DNA of 34,050 nt from Thermoplasmatales archaeon UBA509 (GTDB lineage: Archaea > Thermoplasmatota > Thermoplasmata > Thermoplasmatales > Thermoplasmataceae): the NCBI GenBank assembly GCA_002498845.1, contig DAJC01000055.1:1-34050 (forward strand). Reading direction: 5' to 3'. The number at the start of each line of letters is the position of its first letter. The first letter of the stretch is position 1. The notes below the pieces were generated by a model, which saw nothing but the letters and a program-made list of their open reading frames with translations, had not been told where the DNA came from and ran no database searches. The position numbers and the translations under genes were made by a program. Positions 6,878 through 14,830 of this stretch are shown in pieces.

Positions 6878-8383
6878 ATGTATAAAGAGGAAGTAATAGA
6901 AATTGAGAAGTTATTCTTGAATAAAGAAAACTACAGAATAGACTTTGAGAGATATAACACACTTGAAAAGGTTGTAGAGAGATTGTACGCTGACGAAGAC
7001 ATCATGGGGATGATCAGGGGAATTGTAAATTTTCCTGGCATTTATCCACATGAAAAGCTGATTGTCGTTCCTAAAGAAGATGGGGATGGATATGTAGTAA
7101 TAGAGGGGAACAGACGTGTCTTAGCAATTAAAAATCTCCTGATGATGATTGAACCTCCTGCCAAATACAAAAGGAAAGTTAATGAACTGGCTTCTAAACT
7201 CAGTGAGGACACAAAGGAGTCTTTGAGACATATTAGTGCAGTTGTTTATGATGTTAGCGACAGAAGTTACCTCAAGATCGTAGCGGATAAACATTCCACC
7301 ATAAGCTATAACAGATGGGGGCAAATTTCACAATGGCATTTCTTTAAGGATCTATACTACCAAAACAACAAAGACATCGACCTTACGGCTAACGAATTAG
7401 GGAAATCGAAAAGCGAGGTGTCTAATTACATTCGTTATCACAATCTCCTTAGTTACATTAGGAGATTACCTTATTGGGACGAAAAAGATTTGAGAGATCA
7501 AATTGAAAGTAACACCTTAAAGGCTACCAAATTTACAAGGCCCCTGGGAACTACCGAAGTTAAAAATGCCCTCAGCTTGAAATTTGACGAATACCTCGAA
7601 GTTGAACTTCCTGATGATGATAGGGAAAATTTCGACCTGCTCTTATGCAAATATACTGAAGCTGCTTTGATTCTTGATAAATCAGATGATGACTTCATCT
7701 ATACCCGATCCACGCCGGCAGAAGTAGTAGAGTTGATAGAGGAATGGAAGAAAGAATTTAATCAACCTAAACAGAATGGCCAGAAAAGCAAGGAAGAGGA
7801 CAGAGAAAAAAACCCTACCACCACAAATGGAGTAAATGGGGCCAAAGGAGGCGAGGATCCAAATAAGGCAAAATCAAAAAAGAAACCAAATCCGGCCACC
7901 CACAAGTCCCCCTCAAGATATTTCGAAGATCTGAAATGCTCTATTGAGGATCAGCGCCTCAAGCGTCTGACTACAGAATTGAGAGAACTGTCACGGAATA
8001 ATCGAGCCGACAAGTTTGCCGCTGCAACTTCAATGGTAATAAGGGGACTTTTGGAAGCTTCTTTGCTATATCAGGTGAAGAAAAAAGGTAAATTTGGCGA
8101 CTATAAGAAGTCACTGGAGTTCGAGAAAGACGGTAAGATTTTTGTCTCACCTGAGGGCTTGAAGAATTTAGTTTCCTTTGTGTTAAAAAATGTGGAAGAG
8201 GTCTTCGACAGAGCTAACGTAAAGAACGCCAGGTTAGCTTTAGAACAGGTGTCGAGAATTCATCTGAAATACCTAAATTCCATAGTTCACGATGCTTGGT
8301 TCGATCCCACCGAAGGACACATACATGATATTGCTGGGGACATACGTGAACTCCTGCGTGCCATACTGGGTGATACCGCATGA
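6878..8383 (+). CDS. ParB/Srx-fold (ParB N-terminal-like) protein with extra C-terminal domain
   Basis: Encodes 501 aa. Residues ~1-90 resemble the ParB/sulfiredoxin domain: an acidic start, 'YPHEKLIVVPKEDGDGYVVIEGNRRVLAIK', with the box EGNRR at 76-80 corresponding to the ParB nucleotide-binding E-G-x-R/H-R motif. A helical region follows with an HTH-like stretch 'TANELGKSKSEVSNYIRYHNLL' (~175-195), as in ParB. Residues ~295-345 form a low-complexity Lys/Asn/Gly linker. The last ~150 residues are helical and end near 'KYLNSIVHDAW', HEPN-like in style. It lies 9 nt after the 34-aa gene and 43 nt before the adenine methylase. In accessory islands such proteins act in defence or modification rather than segregation; no parA is present here. 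The N-terminal family is fairly sure. Confidence 0.75.
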   Translation: MYKEEVIEIEKLFLNKENYRIDFERYNTLEKVVERLYADEDIMGMIRGIVNFPGIYPHEKLIVVPKEDGDGYVVIEGNRRVLAIKNLLMMIEPPAKYKRKVNELASKLSEDTKESLRHISAVVYDVSDRSYLKIVADKHSTISYNRWGQISQWHFFKDLYYQNNKDIDLTANELGKSKSEVSNYIRYHNLLSYIRRLPYWDEKDLRDQIESNTLKATKFTRPLGTTEVKNALSLKFDEYLEVELPDDDRENFDLLLCKYTEAALILDKSDDDFIYTRSTPAEVVELIEEWKKEFNQPKQNGQKSKEEDREKNPTTTNGVNGAKGGEDPNKAKSKKKPNPATHKSPSRYFEDLKCSIEDQRLKRLTTELRELSRNNRADKFAAATSMVIRGLLEASLLYQVKKKGKFGDYKKSLEFEKDGKIFVSPEGLKNLVSFVLKNVEEVFDRANVKNARLALEQVSRIHLKYLNSIVHDAWFDPTEGHIHDIAGDIRELLRAILGDTA

Positions 8384-8426
8384 CCAAAAAACTTAGGCCA
8401 ACTTACGTATATGGATTTGGTTCGAT

Positions 8427-9335
8427 ATGAAACCTACACCAACTCCGTTGAGGTATCCTGGAGGGAAAGCGTGGCTCAGAAACTATGTAGAGAGTTTTAT
8501 CCACTTCAATAAACTGGAAGTTGATACATTAATTGAGCCATATGCGGGAAGTGCTGCGATATCGATTGGACTGCTGCAGGGAGGCATAGTGAAACAGGCC
8601 TATCTCTCAGAGACAGATCCACTGATTGTAGCATTCTGGAAAGCCGCTCTTGAAAGAAATGACGAATTAATTGAGTATATATCTTCATTTGAGGTCAACC
8701 TTGACTCTTGGTATCTTTTCAGGAAATACCTGGAAACAGATGAAATTGCGAAACACAATGAACTTGAACTTGCCGGCGCTTTCCTCTTTCTCAATCGAAC
8801 GAACTATTCTGGTATAATTAAAGCAGGGCCACTCGGTGGAAAAGGCCAAAGATCAAAATATAAAATAGACTGTAGATTCAATAAAGCAGAGATTGCCAGG
8901 AAAATAAGTGCAATATCTCAGTTGAAAGGAAAACTTCACATAGTTGAATCAGACGGCCTGAAGTTTATGAAAGAAATGGCCGCAGCTCCGATCGATGGCC
9001 TGATGTTTTATGTTGACCCGCCATATTATGGAGCTGGAAAGGTTCTTTACAGGCACTATTTTGAGGAGAAAAATCATGTTGAACTTTCAAATTTTCTGAA
9101 GTCACTGGACCTTCCTTGGCTGCTGAGCTATGATAATGCCGAATTTATTAAAAATCTCTACGAGGATAATCAGAGGTCTCCTGTTTATACAGACTACCAG
9201 TCCGGGCATTTTAAAAAGGGTGTTAAAGAACTACTGATATCGAACAGACTCATACCTCCATTTACCTTGGAAATCCCTCTAGAACAGCAAAATAAGAGAA
9301 ACTGTAACCAGTTTCCGGATGAAATTGAGGTTTAA
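8427..9335 (+). CDS. D12-class DNA adenine N6-methyltransferase (Dam-like)
   Basis: Encodes 302 aa, typical length for the class. The order of motifs is that of D12 enzymes: 'LRYPGGKAWL' (residues ~8-17) and 'IEPYAGSAAIS' (SAM-binding motif I, ~36-46), then 'FLFLNRTNYSGI', and the catalytic 'DPPYYG' (~197-202) in the DPPY form that methylates adenine N6. Class enzymes often modify GATC, but the site cannot be read from sequence. It ends the operon with the HEPN-like and ParB-like genes, and no cognate restriction nuclease is adjacent. So it could be an orphan epigenetic methylase or the self-marking part of a defence system. No frameshift is seen. Confidence 0.9.
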   Translation: MKPTPTPLRYPGGKAWLRNYVESFIHFNKLEVDTLIEPYAGSAAISIGLLQGGIVKQAYLSETDPLIVAFWKAALERNDELIEYISSFEVNLDSWYLFRKYLETDEIAKHNELELAGAFLFLNRTNYSGIIKAGPLGGKGQRSKYKIDCRFNKAEIARKISAISQLKGKLHIVESDGLKFMKEMAAAPIDGLMFYVDPPYYGAGKVLYRHYFEEKNHVELSNFLKSLDLPWLLSYDNAEFIKNLYEDNQRSPVYTDYQSGHFKKGVKELLISNRLIPPFTLEIPLEQQNKRNCNQFPDEIEV

Positions 9336-9409
9336 CGCTCATCTATAGGTTTCAACCATAAACTGATTCAATTAGTTTAAAATCAATTCCGTTCTGGATT
9401 AGATCATAC

Positions 9410-9790
9410 TTATTTCTTACCCTTGAGTATAGCTCCAAGACCTGCTAAGGCAAGAATGATCAGCCCACTCTTGATTAGTTTGCCCGCAAGAAAAGTGGTT
9501 CCGCAGGCGTCTTCCACAGCTCCTATTATGATATCAAGTGCCCCTACGAACGGAAGCCCAAACATTATTCCTACTAATTCCTCAACCGATTTTGTAATCT
9601 CTGACCTAAGCTGAAGCTCACCAGCTTCTTTTGCATATTCACAAACTACACGAAATCCCGGGTCATTCCTGAATTCATTAGCGAGCCCATCTCTGCCTTT
9701 CTGTTTAATATACTGTTCCAAGGGCTGGTACATAGACCATGTTCTACCTTTTTCCGAGAAGTATCCGATAACACTGGCCTCGTTTGTCAT
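9410..9790 (-). CDS. Small C-terminally membrane-anchored protein, unknown
   Basis: Encodes 126 aa. The N-terminal ~70 residues are soluble and charged ('MYQPLEQYIKQKGRDGLANEF...'). The C-terminal part is hydrophobic: 'LVGIMFGLPFVGALDIIIGAVEDA' and 'AGKLIKSGLIILALAGLGAILKGKK', about one or two membrane helices ending in Lys residues. No family is recognised. It converges on the methylase gene, with 74 nt between the stops. Upstream on its strand, CATATTTAATTTC lies about 25 nt before the ATG, fitting a leaderless promoter. A small membrane effector is conceivable given the island setting, but nothing in the sequence shows it. Confidence 0.55.
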   Translation of the reverse strand: MTNEASVIGYFSEKGRTWSMYQPLEQYIKQKGRDGLANEFRNDPGFRVVCEYAKEAGELQLRSEITKSVEELVGIMFGLPFVGALDIIIGAVEDACGTTFLAGKLIKSGLIILALAGLGAILKGKK

Positions 9791-9950
9791 TTTCTATCAG
9801 AAATTAAATATGCGTAATGTTTTAAACTTTGCTATAAGCAGCTCAGCTCGAGTTGAATAAATAAACCGGATAAGATATGAATTTTTTCGCTATATCATTT
9901 AAGCTTTCGTCATTCTCAGCCTGTCTTAGTTTTGGGAATTTGTTCCGTTT

Positions 9951-10111
9951 TCACTCCATCTTCTTCGCGAAAATTCTTCCATCTTCCTCATAGAATCCCA
10001 GTATATCTCCTTCCTTGATACCTAACTTTACTTGGGCATTTCAGAATTGTATTCATCATAGACGTTCTTCTCTTTGATGCATGCGTTACTACAATCAATT
10101 GAGGCATTAAT
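9951..10111 (-). pseudogene. Broken AbrB/MazE-like antitoxin remnant
   Basis: On the minus strand, the frame ending at 9951 reads 'QVKLGIKEGDILGFYEEDGRIFAKKME', the C-terminal half of archaeal SpoVT/AbrB swapped-hairpin antitoxins (usual form ..LGIKEGD.l.fyee.g.i...k). The N-terminal half, 'IKEKNVYDEYNSEMPK', lies upstream in a different frame. The total of 161 nt is not a multiple of three, and no ATG starts it; the frame opens near an ATT at 10111. A few residues expected between the halves are also missing. This is a decayed antitoxin gene, and no toxin partner is seen nearby. The family call rests on short motifs. Confidence 0.5.
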
Positions 10112-10176
10112 AGGGATTGCGTCATATAATTGAATAAATGGCTTCGTGTACTATCAAACATGGTACCACAAGATTG

Positions 10177-10190
10177 TATAAAATATATAG
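10177..10190 (+). promoter_or_regulatory. TATA-like promoter upstream of the hairpin and restriction-methylase gene
   Basis: TATAAAATATATAG on the plus strand is the most TATA-like string in the intergenic region. A start about 25 nt downstream would fall near 10210, right at the GGGTT that opens the structured segment. The mRNA of the 944-aa gene would then have a leader of about 160 nt, unusual among the leaderless genes here. Confidence 0.4.
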
Positions 10191-10211
10191 GAGCCCTAGG
10201 GTGCTGGTAAA

Positions 10212-10269
10212 GGGTTAGTAGACGTATGTTCAGAAGCGCATGCCATGATGAAATCTATATTCTGAACCC
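10212..10269 (+). ncRNA. Possible structured leader or small RNA (hairpin; C/D-box-like elements)
   Basis: GTTCAGAA (10228-10235) and TTCTGAAC (10260-10267) are perfect 8-nt inverted repeats, and GGGTT (10212) can pair with AACCC (10265-10269) as an alternative. Inside lie ATGATGA (C-box consensus RTGATGA) and CTGA (D-box) about 10 nt apart, as in archaeal C/D guide RNAs. The other box pair is poor. The string GTATGTTCAGAA is also found in the broken 'GTLYVQK' gene at 5669, so a degraded copy of that gene is a competing explanation. Low confidence. Confidence 0.22.
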
Positions 10270-10370
10270 GGTATAACATAGAAGCCAAAACCAGAGAATA
10301 CTGTTGGAGGTATAGCTCACCCACCAGAAAATGTGCAACATTTTATGAACTGAATGCTCATGAAAGATGG

Positions 10371-13205
10371 ATGGCGAAATACCAGCCTTTGGGAAAGTCC
10401 GCTGAGAATACTAAAAACAGTTATCTGACTGGCTTATTGGCCAAACTTGGACTTGAAGCATATTTCGAAAGGATCATACACCTTTCCGGAGTAGAAAAAC
10501 CAGATATCCAGATCGTGAAGAGTGGCTATTATTTCATAGAAGCAAAGCAGCAACCTGCGACCTTACAGGATGCTACTGCCAAAGCTTACAAGTATCAACA
10601 ATCATTGATTTCAAAAGGCGTTACTCCAAAGGCAGTTTTTGGTGTTTTGTACTCCAACGAACCAAATGGCCCTTGTGAGGTGACAGCAATGTTTAATTTC
10701 GATCCTTTCTTCACAAGACATAGAACAAGAAACGTCGAGGAACTCGCCGATTGGATCTATAATTTTATCATAAATCCGCCTGAGAAGGCAGAACCTGATG
10801 CTGAGCTCACCATAAATACACTCCGGGAAATTGTATCAAATATAACCAATCAGATGGGCAGGATACCTGTAAAGGATATGGAAAATGTGTTCGGAGGAGA
10901 GAGTGTATTTGAGAATATCCTGGAATACAAACAGGAAAACATCCCTGTGGAACAGATGAGAAGAGCTGCGGCTTTTCTCCTGGTAAATCAACTGCTCTTC
11001 TACAGGCTATTATCAAAGGAAAGTAATGATTATCCTGACATAAATGAAGATCTGATACGCAGTCCAGCAGATCTCCTGGTATATTTTGCGAAGGTTCTTG
11101 AGAAGGACTATGCTGTTGTATTTGGCTTTGATGTGGCATCTAAGATACCTGCTGAAGCTATGGAGCATCTGAGGTCTGCAATTATTACAATTAAGGCACT
11201 TACACCAACAAAATTACCTCACGATATCGTGGGGAGAATTTTCCATGACCTTATACCATTTGAACTCAGAAAATCGGTAGCAGCTTTTTATACTAACAAT
11301 GAAGCTGCCGAGATGTTGGCTGCACTTGCAATAAACAGCCAAAATGATACTGTTGCAGATTTTGCCTGTGGTAGCGGTACGTTGTTAGTTGCAGCGTATC
11401 ACATGAAACAACAATTGCTTGTGACAAATAACCATTTCACAGAAGAAGATCATTCAAGGTTCCTGCAATCTGAAATTACAGGTATAGATATCATGCCGTT
11501 TGCAGCACACCTTGCAGCGGTCAACCTTTCCCTTCAGGCTCCTCTGTATGAAACTGAAAGAGTCCGCATTGCGGTATGGGATTCCACTGATTTGAAACCA
11601 AATAAATCTATTCCAGCGTTGTCAGCTGAATTAACCGAGGCGTATAAGAATCCTAGGCTAGAGATGTTTTATGGCCTGGAGACAAAACCACAAAAATATC
11701 TCAGGAAGGGAGGTATTTCATTAGGAAAGGAAGGCAAGGCCGAATTTCCTCTTTCATACGTCGACGTAACTATAATGAATCCGCCATTTACCAGACAGGA
11801 GAGATTACCGGAACCGTACAAGGAAAAACTTACGGCAAGATTCAAAGATTATTCAGGTTATTTTTCGGCACAACTTGGACTTCATGGATATTTCATGCTG
11901 CTAGCTGACAGGTTTCTTAAGAGAGGAGGCAGGATGGCTTTTGTGCTACCAGCAACAACATTACGGTTACGATCTTTTGAGGGCATAAAAAGGCTAATAT
12001 CTGAAAAGTATTGGTTGAAGTATCTCGTCGTGAATGGTAGTAGATCAGCTTTTTCTGAAAGCACCCAGTTCAGGGAAATTCTCTTAGTGATGGAAAAAGG
12101 CAAGGTAAGAGGAGATACTATAGTTGCAACTATTAATTCTATGCCGGCTAACCGGGAGGATGCTGTGCGATTTGCACGCTACATCAAGAGTGCTGAAAAC
12201 AATGAATTTGTAAACACTTTGAAGGATAGTCAGGTAAACGTACTCGAGAACATTAACAGATACCTCGGTGACGCTCAATCAAAAGTAGAATCATTGATCG
12301 CTGAAATTGTACAGTCCACAGATATGCTAAGACCCTTAAACGATTTTTTGAAGGACCATGAGGCAAAAACCTACAGCGGAATACATATGTGGAAAGGAGA
12401 CAAGGTATATGCAGCCAAGATGTTTGTTCTCAACTCTGAAAAGCGTGCATTAAAGCAACAGGATGAATGGTATCTTGAATCCGAATCCGAAGACTACATT
12501 GTGGCAAAAAACAGGATTAATGGATTACAGGTTGAAGTTCCTAGGACAAATTTACTAAGGGCATTGAGGAGATTTTCAGGAATTGGCAGGATCAACGTTA
12601 CAGAAGAACTAGATTACCTTATAAAAAATGAGTTTAACAGGTTGAACTATTTCATAACCAGTGTTGGTAAAGCAGATCTGGCCAAGTGGGAGAAGGATGT
12701 AACAAGTAAGCAGACAAATTTGGCACTGGTTGGAAGATTTGACATTTCAGCTTCCGGGACAAAGTCATTAGCATATTATTCGGATGGCGGATTTACACCT
12801 TCACAAATGTTCTGGCTAATTAAGGGGCTTTCATCCGAGGAAGCTGAAATATTTGCCCTTTTCTGGAACAGTTCGATTAATTTGGTTCAAATTTTATCTC
12901 ACAAAAAGGAAACAAGAGGGGCTTTTATTCAGATTCTAGCATACTCATTTAAGGATTTCCTTATCTTGGATCCAGCTTTGCTTTCTCCGGAGACAAGTGC
13001 AAAACTTATTGAGTGTTTTAAAGAGGTCTCCCGTGAAGATCTGCCTTCAGTTCTTAGCAGATATGAGAATAAGAGCCCGGTGCAGAAGAAAATTGATAAC
13101 TGTATATTTATGGCACTAGGCATTGAATTCCAAGACTCACAGTTTGTGGAACTGTACGATTTCATTGCAGGGGAGATTCGAAAACTGAAGGGTGTAATGA
13201 GATGA
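10371..13205 (+). CDS. Type IIG-like restriction endonuclease/adenine methyltransferase fusion
   Basis: Encodes 944 aa. An N-terminal PD-(D/E)xK nuclease signature is present: 'KPDIQIVKSGYYFIEAKQ' (Asp45, Glu57, Lys59). A helical connector runs to ~300, then the N6-methylase core has motif I 'VADFACGSGTLLVAA' (~328-342) and catalytic motif IV 'IMNPPFTRQE' (~467-476). The last ~350 residues would form the target-recognition region. Nuclease, methylase and specificity parts in one chain are the type IIG/BREX-PglX-like layout; the nuclease motif favours restriction. It stands alone on the plus strand. Its stop overlaps the ATG of a tiny 14-aa frame (13202-13246, MSLFQSSS...), which may be the stump of a lost partner gene. 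Confidence 0.85.
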   Translation: MAKYQPLGKSAENTKNSYLTGLLAKLGLEAYFERIIHLSGVEKPDIQIVKSGYYFIEAKQQPATLQDATAKAYKYQQSLISKGVTPKAVFGVLYSNEPNGPCEVTAMFNFDPFFTRHRTRNVEELADWIYNFIINPPEKAEPDAELTINTLREIVSNITNQMGRIPVKDMENVFGGESVFENILEYKQENIPVEQMRRAAAFLLVNQLLFYRLLSKESNDYPDINEDLIRSPADLLVYFAKVLEKDYAVVFGFDVASKIPAEAMEHLRSAIITIKALTPTKLPHDIVGRIFHDLIPFELRKSVAAFYTNNEAAEMLAALAINSQNDTVADFACGSGTLLVAAYHMKQQLLVTNNHFTEEDHSRFLQSEITGIDIMPFAAHLAAVNLSLQAPLYETERVRIAVWDSTDLKPNKSIPALSAELTEAYKNPRLEMFYGLETKPQKYLRKGGISLGKEGKAEFPLSYVDVTIMNPPFTRQERLPEPYKEKLTARFKDYSGYFSAQLGLHGYFMLLADRFLKRGGRMAFVLPATTLRLRSFEGIKRLISEKYWLKYLVVNGSRSAFSESTQFREILLVMEKGKVRGDTIVATINSMPANREDAVRFARYIKSAENNEFVNTLKDSQVNVLENINRYLGDAQSKVESLIAEIVQSTDMLRPLNDFLKDHEAKTYSGIHMWKGDKVYAAKMFVLNSEKRALKQQDEWYLESESEDYIVAKNRINGLQVEVPRTNLLRALRRFSGIGRINVTEELDYLIKNEFNRLNYFITSVGKADLAKWEKDVTSKQTNLALVGRFDISASGTKSLAYYSDGGFTPSQMFWLIKGLSSEEAEIFALFWNSSINLVQILSHKKETRGAFIQILAYSFKDFLILDPALLSPETSAKLIECFKEVSREDLPSVLSRYENKSPVQKKIDNCIFMALGIEFQDSQFVELYDFIAGEIRKLKGVMR

Positions 13206-13461
13206 GCCTGTTCCAATCAAGTTCTGTTAATATTTCCATTTTATGACCTCGCCAGATAGTATCCCGCGTTTAATCCTAGCATTTGATACCAAGACCACGA
13301 GAGAAATGCCCCAGGCTATGCACTCTTTATAAATACACAACTTCCGGGGCGCTAACAAGTTCTAGCTTCTACAAATGTGCAGTCAATTTTGAATGCTCTA
13401 TTCAACTTGTTTTTCCGGTATTGTGAAAAAATATAGGTTGATTCCCTTATAGCAGTAAGGT
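13206..13461. other. Intergenic region after the restriction-methylase gene
   Basis: Carries the 14-codon frame beginning ATG 13202 (MSLFQSSS, TGA 13244-13246), repeat copy A (13303-13354), and AT-rich sequence to the end of the SpoIIM-like gene. I find no RNA gene and no frame of useful length. Confidence 0.4.
13303..13354 (+). repeat. Promoter-like direct repeat, copy A
   Basis: Aligned without gaps to 14831-14882, 37 of 52 positions agree, and 25 of the last 28. The core is TTATAAATAnACAACTT followed by yCGGGGCsCTA. The TATAAATA looks like an archaeal TATA box reading on the plus strand, with CGGGG about 20 nt beyond it, near where transcription would start. No plus-strand gene follows: the next gene (13462-14130) is on the minus strand and ends toward this site. 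The two copies bracket the integrase and the SpoIIM-like gene. Confidence 0.55.
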
Positions 13462-14130
13462 TCAAGCAGATATACCAGAGAATAATTTGTTCATATTCCG
13501 CAAGATCTTCCTAAATAACAAACCAAGGAAAATCATTACAATTGCACCTGGAACCCATATTACGGATAAGAATAATAATGGCGGAGGGGAAAAATTCAAT
13601 TGCCAGAAAATTTCAACCGATTCAAATAGTGCTGCCAAGGCTAACTCAAGCACAACAAAACAGTACATGTATACAGTTGTTGATCCCAAATTCCTTAAAA
13701 AATTCCTGTTACGAATTGCCAAATAGATCACGTAAAGGGAAAAAGAGGTGGCAATTGCATACGAATACAGTTCTATCCAAGTATGTGGCTCAATAGCTAC
13801 TGACGCAAATATAAATAGACCTGGTACGTGCCGTTGAAGTCCTATTGAAGAGGTGATTACACCGTCATTGATGTTTGAATAAATAAAAATAGCCTGCCCT
13901 AGTATCGGGATAAATTCAATTGTTGCTACTTTTAGATTATTTAGGAAGATTGAAGGAAATTGGCCTAATACTGTTTTTGAATTTGACACTTGACCTTTGA
14001 AAACATGCAATAGCACGTTATCAAATATCCCGGAGCTGGAAAATCCCACGAGTATTAAAATTTCAATAAGAAACATAAGTGCCGTAAGCAAACCGAACCG
14101 GGGGGGTTTCATATCCACCCTTCCACCCAT
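13462..14130 (-). CDS. SpoIIM/DUF95-like integral membrane protein
   Basis: Encodes 222 aa with about five membrane segments (~13-35, ~65-90, ~105-125, ~150-170, ~185-210). The pattern 'FLNNLKVATIEFIPILGQ ... NINDGVI ... PGLFIFASVAIEPHTWIELYSYAIATSF' matches stage II sporulation M/DUF95 proteins: an N-N near the start of a helix, then a loop with xPH..(I/L)EL before the next helix. Archaeal members are poorly understood; some sit near transporters. It overlaps the integrase by 22 nt and is likely co-transcribed with it, an odd pairing. Family call moderate; role unknown. Confidence 0.65.
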   Translation of the reverse strand: MGGRVDMKPPRFGLLTALMFLIEILILVGFSSSGIFDNVLLHVFKGQVSNSKTVLGQFPSIFLNNLKVATIEFIPILGQAIFIYSNINDGVITSSIGLQRHVPGLFIFASVAIEPHTWIELYSYAIATSFSLYVIYLAIRNRNFLRNLGSTTVYMYCFVVLELALAALFESVEIFWQLNFSPPPLLFLSVIWVPGAIVMIFLGLLFRKILRNMNKLFSGISA

Positions 14131-14723
14131 TTCCTCATTTCCTTCCTGTCATCTTCATCAAACGGAATATTCAGGTAGTGCTCATACTGTGTCGTTGTTG
14201 TATGGCCCTGGCTCAATGCAATTTGCAGTGCCTTTTCCGGGTAATAGAACACCAGCCATGATTCCCAGGTCTTCCTGAAGGTCTTGTTGTTGATCGGAGG
14301 ACCTTCAAGGATCCTTTTAGACAGCCGTCTAAGCCTCATGTCAAATGCCGAAAGCTCAGGCATGGGATATGGAGCCTGGAATAGGTCTTTGATGAGTGTC
14401 TTCCCCATGTCACTCAGCCTGATTGCCCTTTCCTTCTGTTTAGCCTTGACCTTGAGCATGGATCCACGGGGCAGGTAGATGAACTTGCCATCAAGCCAGT
14501 CCGGATTTTCACGGAATCTCTGCAGTTCTGCATACCTCATTCCTGTAACCAGGAGTGATGTGCATATCCTCTTTGTATCAGTATCCATGGCATCCCTTAT
14601 GGTCTCCCATTCAGACGGCCTTAGGATCCTGACTTCAAACTTTTCCGAAGATCTTACAATGGATCTCAATTGTGTTGTTAAGTTACTAACATAACTTAAC
14701 GTTTTCGCGGGGTTTTCAACCAC
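14109..14723 (-). CDS. Tyrosine recombinase/integrase, archaeal short type
   Basis: Encodes ~204 aa. The catalytic set is visible: Arg63 in 'TGMRYAEL', Lys in 'KAKQKERAIRL' (~93-102), 'KTFRKTW' with Arg150 in place of the usual HxxR box, His174 in 'LSQGHTT', and Tyr183 in 'QYEHYL'. The stretch 'RKTWESWLVFYYP...IALSQGHTTTTQYEHYL' is typical of integrases of archaeal viruses and plasmids. There is almost no N-terminal arm-binding domain, so it is shorter than most. The start is a GTG at 14723, about 30 nt after TTTATATAC, hence leaderless. The 9+9 palindrome at 14677-14700 lies inside codons ~9-17. It would cut and join att sites for the neighbouring element. The SpoIIM-like gene follows with overlap. 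Confidence 0.88.
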   Translation of the reverse strand: MVENPAKTLSYVSNLTTQLRSIVRSSEKFEVRILRPSEWETIRDAMDTDTKRICTSLLVTGMRYAELQRFRENPDWLDGKFIYLPRGSMLKVKAKQKERAIRLSDMGKTLIKDLFQAPYPMPELSAFDMRLRRLSKRILEGPPINNKTFRKTWESWLVFYYPEKALQIALSQGHTTTTQYEHYLNIPFDEDDRKEMRKWVEGWI

Positions 14724-14786
14724 ATTCTGCTTTCATGTCTTTTCGCGGGTATATAAACCCCGTTAAGTTTTACCATAAAAGTTAAC
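14677..14786. promoter_or_regulatory. Two GTTAAG-type palindromes flanking the integrase start
   Basis: Palindrome 1 (14677-14700) is GTTAAGTTA / TAACTTAAC with 6 nt between, perfect over 9+9, inside the first codons of the integrase. Palindrome 2 (14762-14786) is GTTAAGTTTTA / TAAAAGTTAAC with 3 nt between (10 of 11 pairs), just upstream of the TATA box. Shared GTTAAGTT half-sites on both sides of the promoter look like operators for a repressor that loops or blocks it, or arm sites for the integrase itself. Confidence 0.5.
14750..14758 (-). promoter_or_regulatory. TATA-like box of the integrase gene
   Basis: Read on the minus strand, TTTATATAC lies between GGGG and CCCGCG. A start about 25 nt downstream falls within a few bases of the GTG at 14723, predicting a leaderless transcript for the integrase and SpoIIM-like genes. 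Confidence 0.55.
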
Positions 14787-14830
14787 GCCAGGATAAATCT
14801 CTGGTTTGTATATCTCAGGACTAGATCATG

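Larger units (their letters stand above)
9791..10370. other. 580-nt gene-poor stretch before the restriction-methylase gene
   Basis: Contains the AbrB-like remnant (9951-10111), a strong TATA-like run TATAAAATATATAG (10177-10190, plus strand), and a hairpin-prone segment at 10212-10269. The AT-rich run at about 9858-9905 shows no frame with a recognisable product. The rest to 10370 is leader sequence for the 944-aa gene, with GGAGG at 10307-10311 too far from its ATG to be its ribosome binding site. Confidence 0.5.

Noticed and set aside
6878..8383. Chromosome or plasmid partition role for the ParB-like protein
   Set aside because: No parA neighbour or parS-like repeats; it lies in an operon with a methylase and a HEPN-like gene.
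8380..8430. 16-codon frame overlapping the ParB-like stop (MTKKLRPTYVYG...)
   Set aside because: Too short, no homologue recognised, and it ends into the methylase start; probably just leader sequence.
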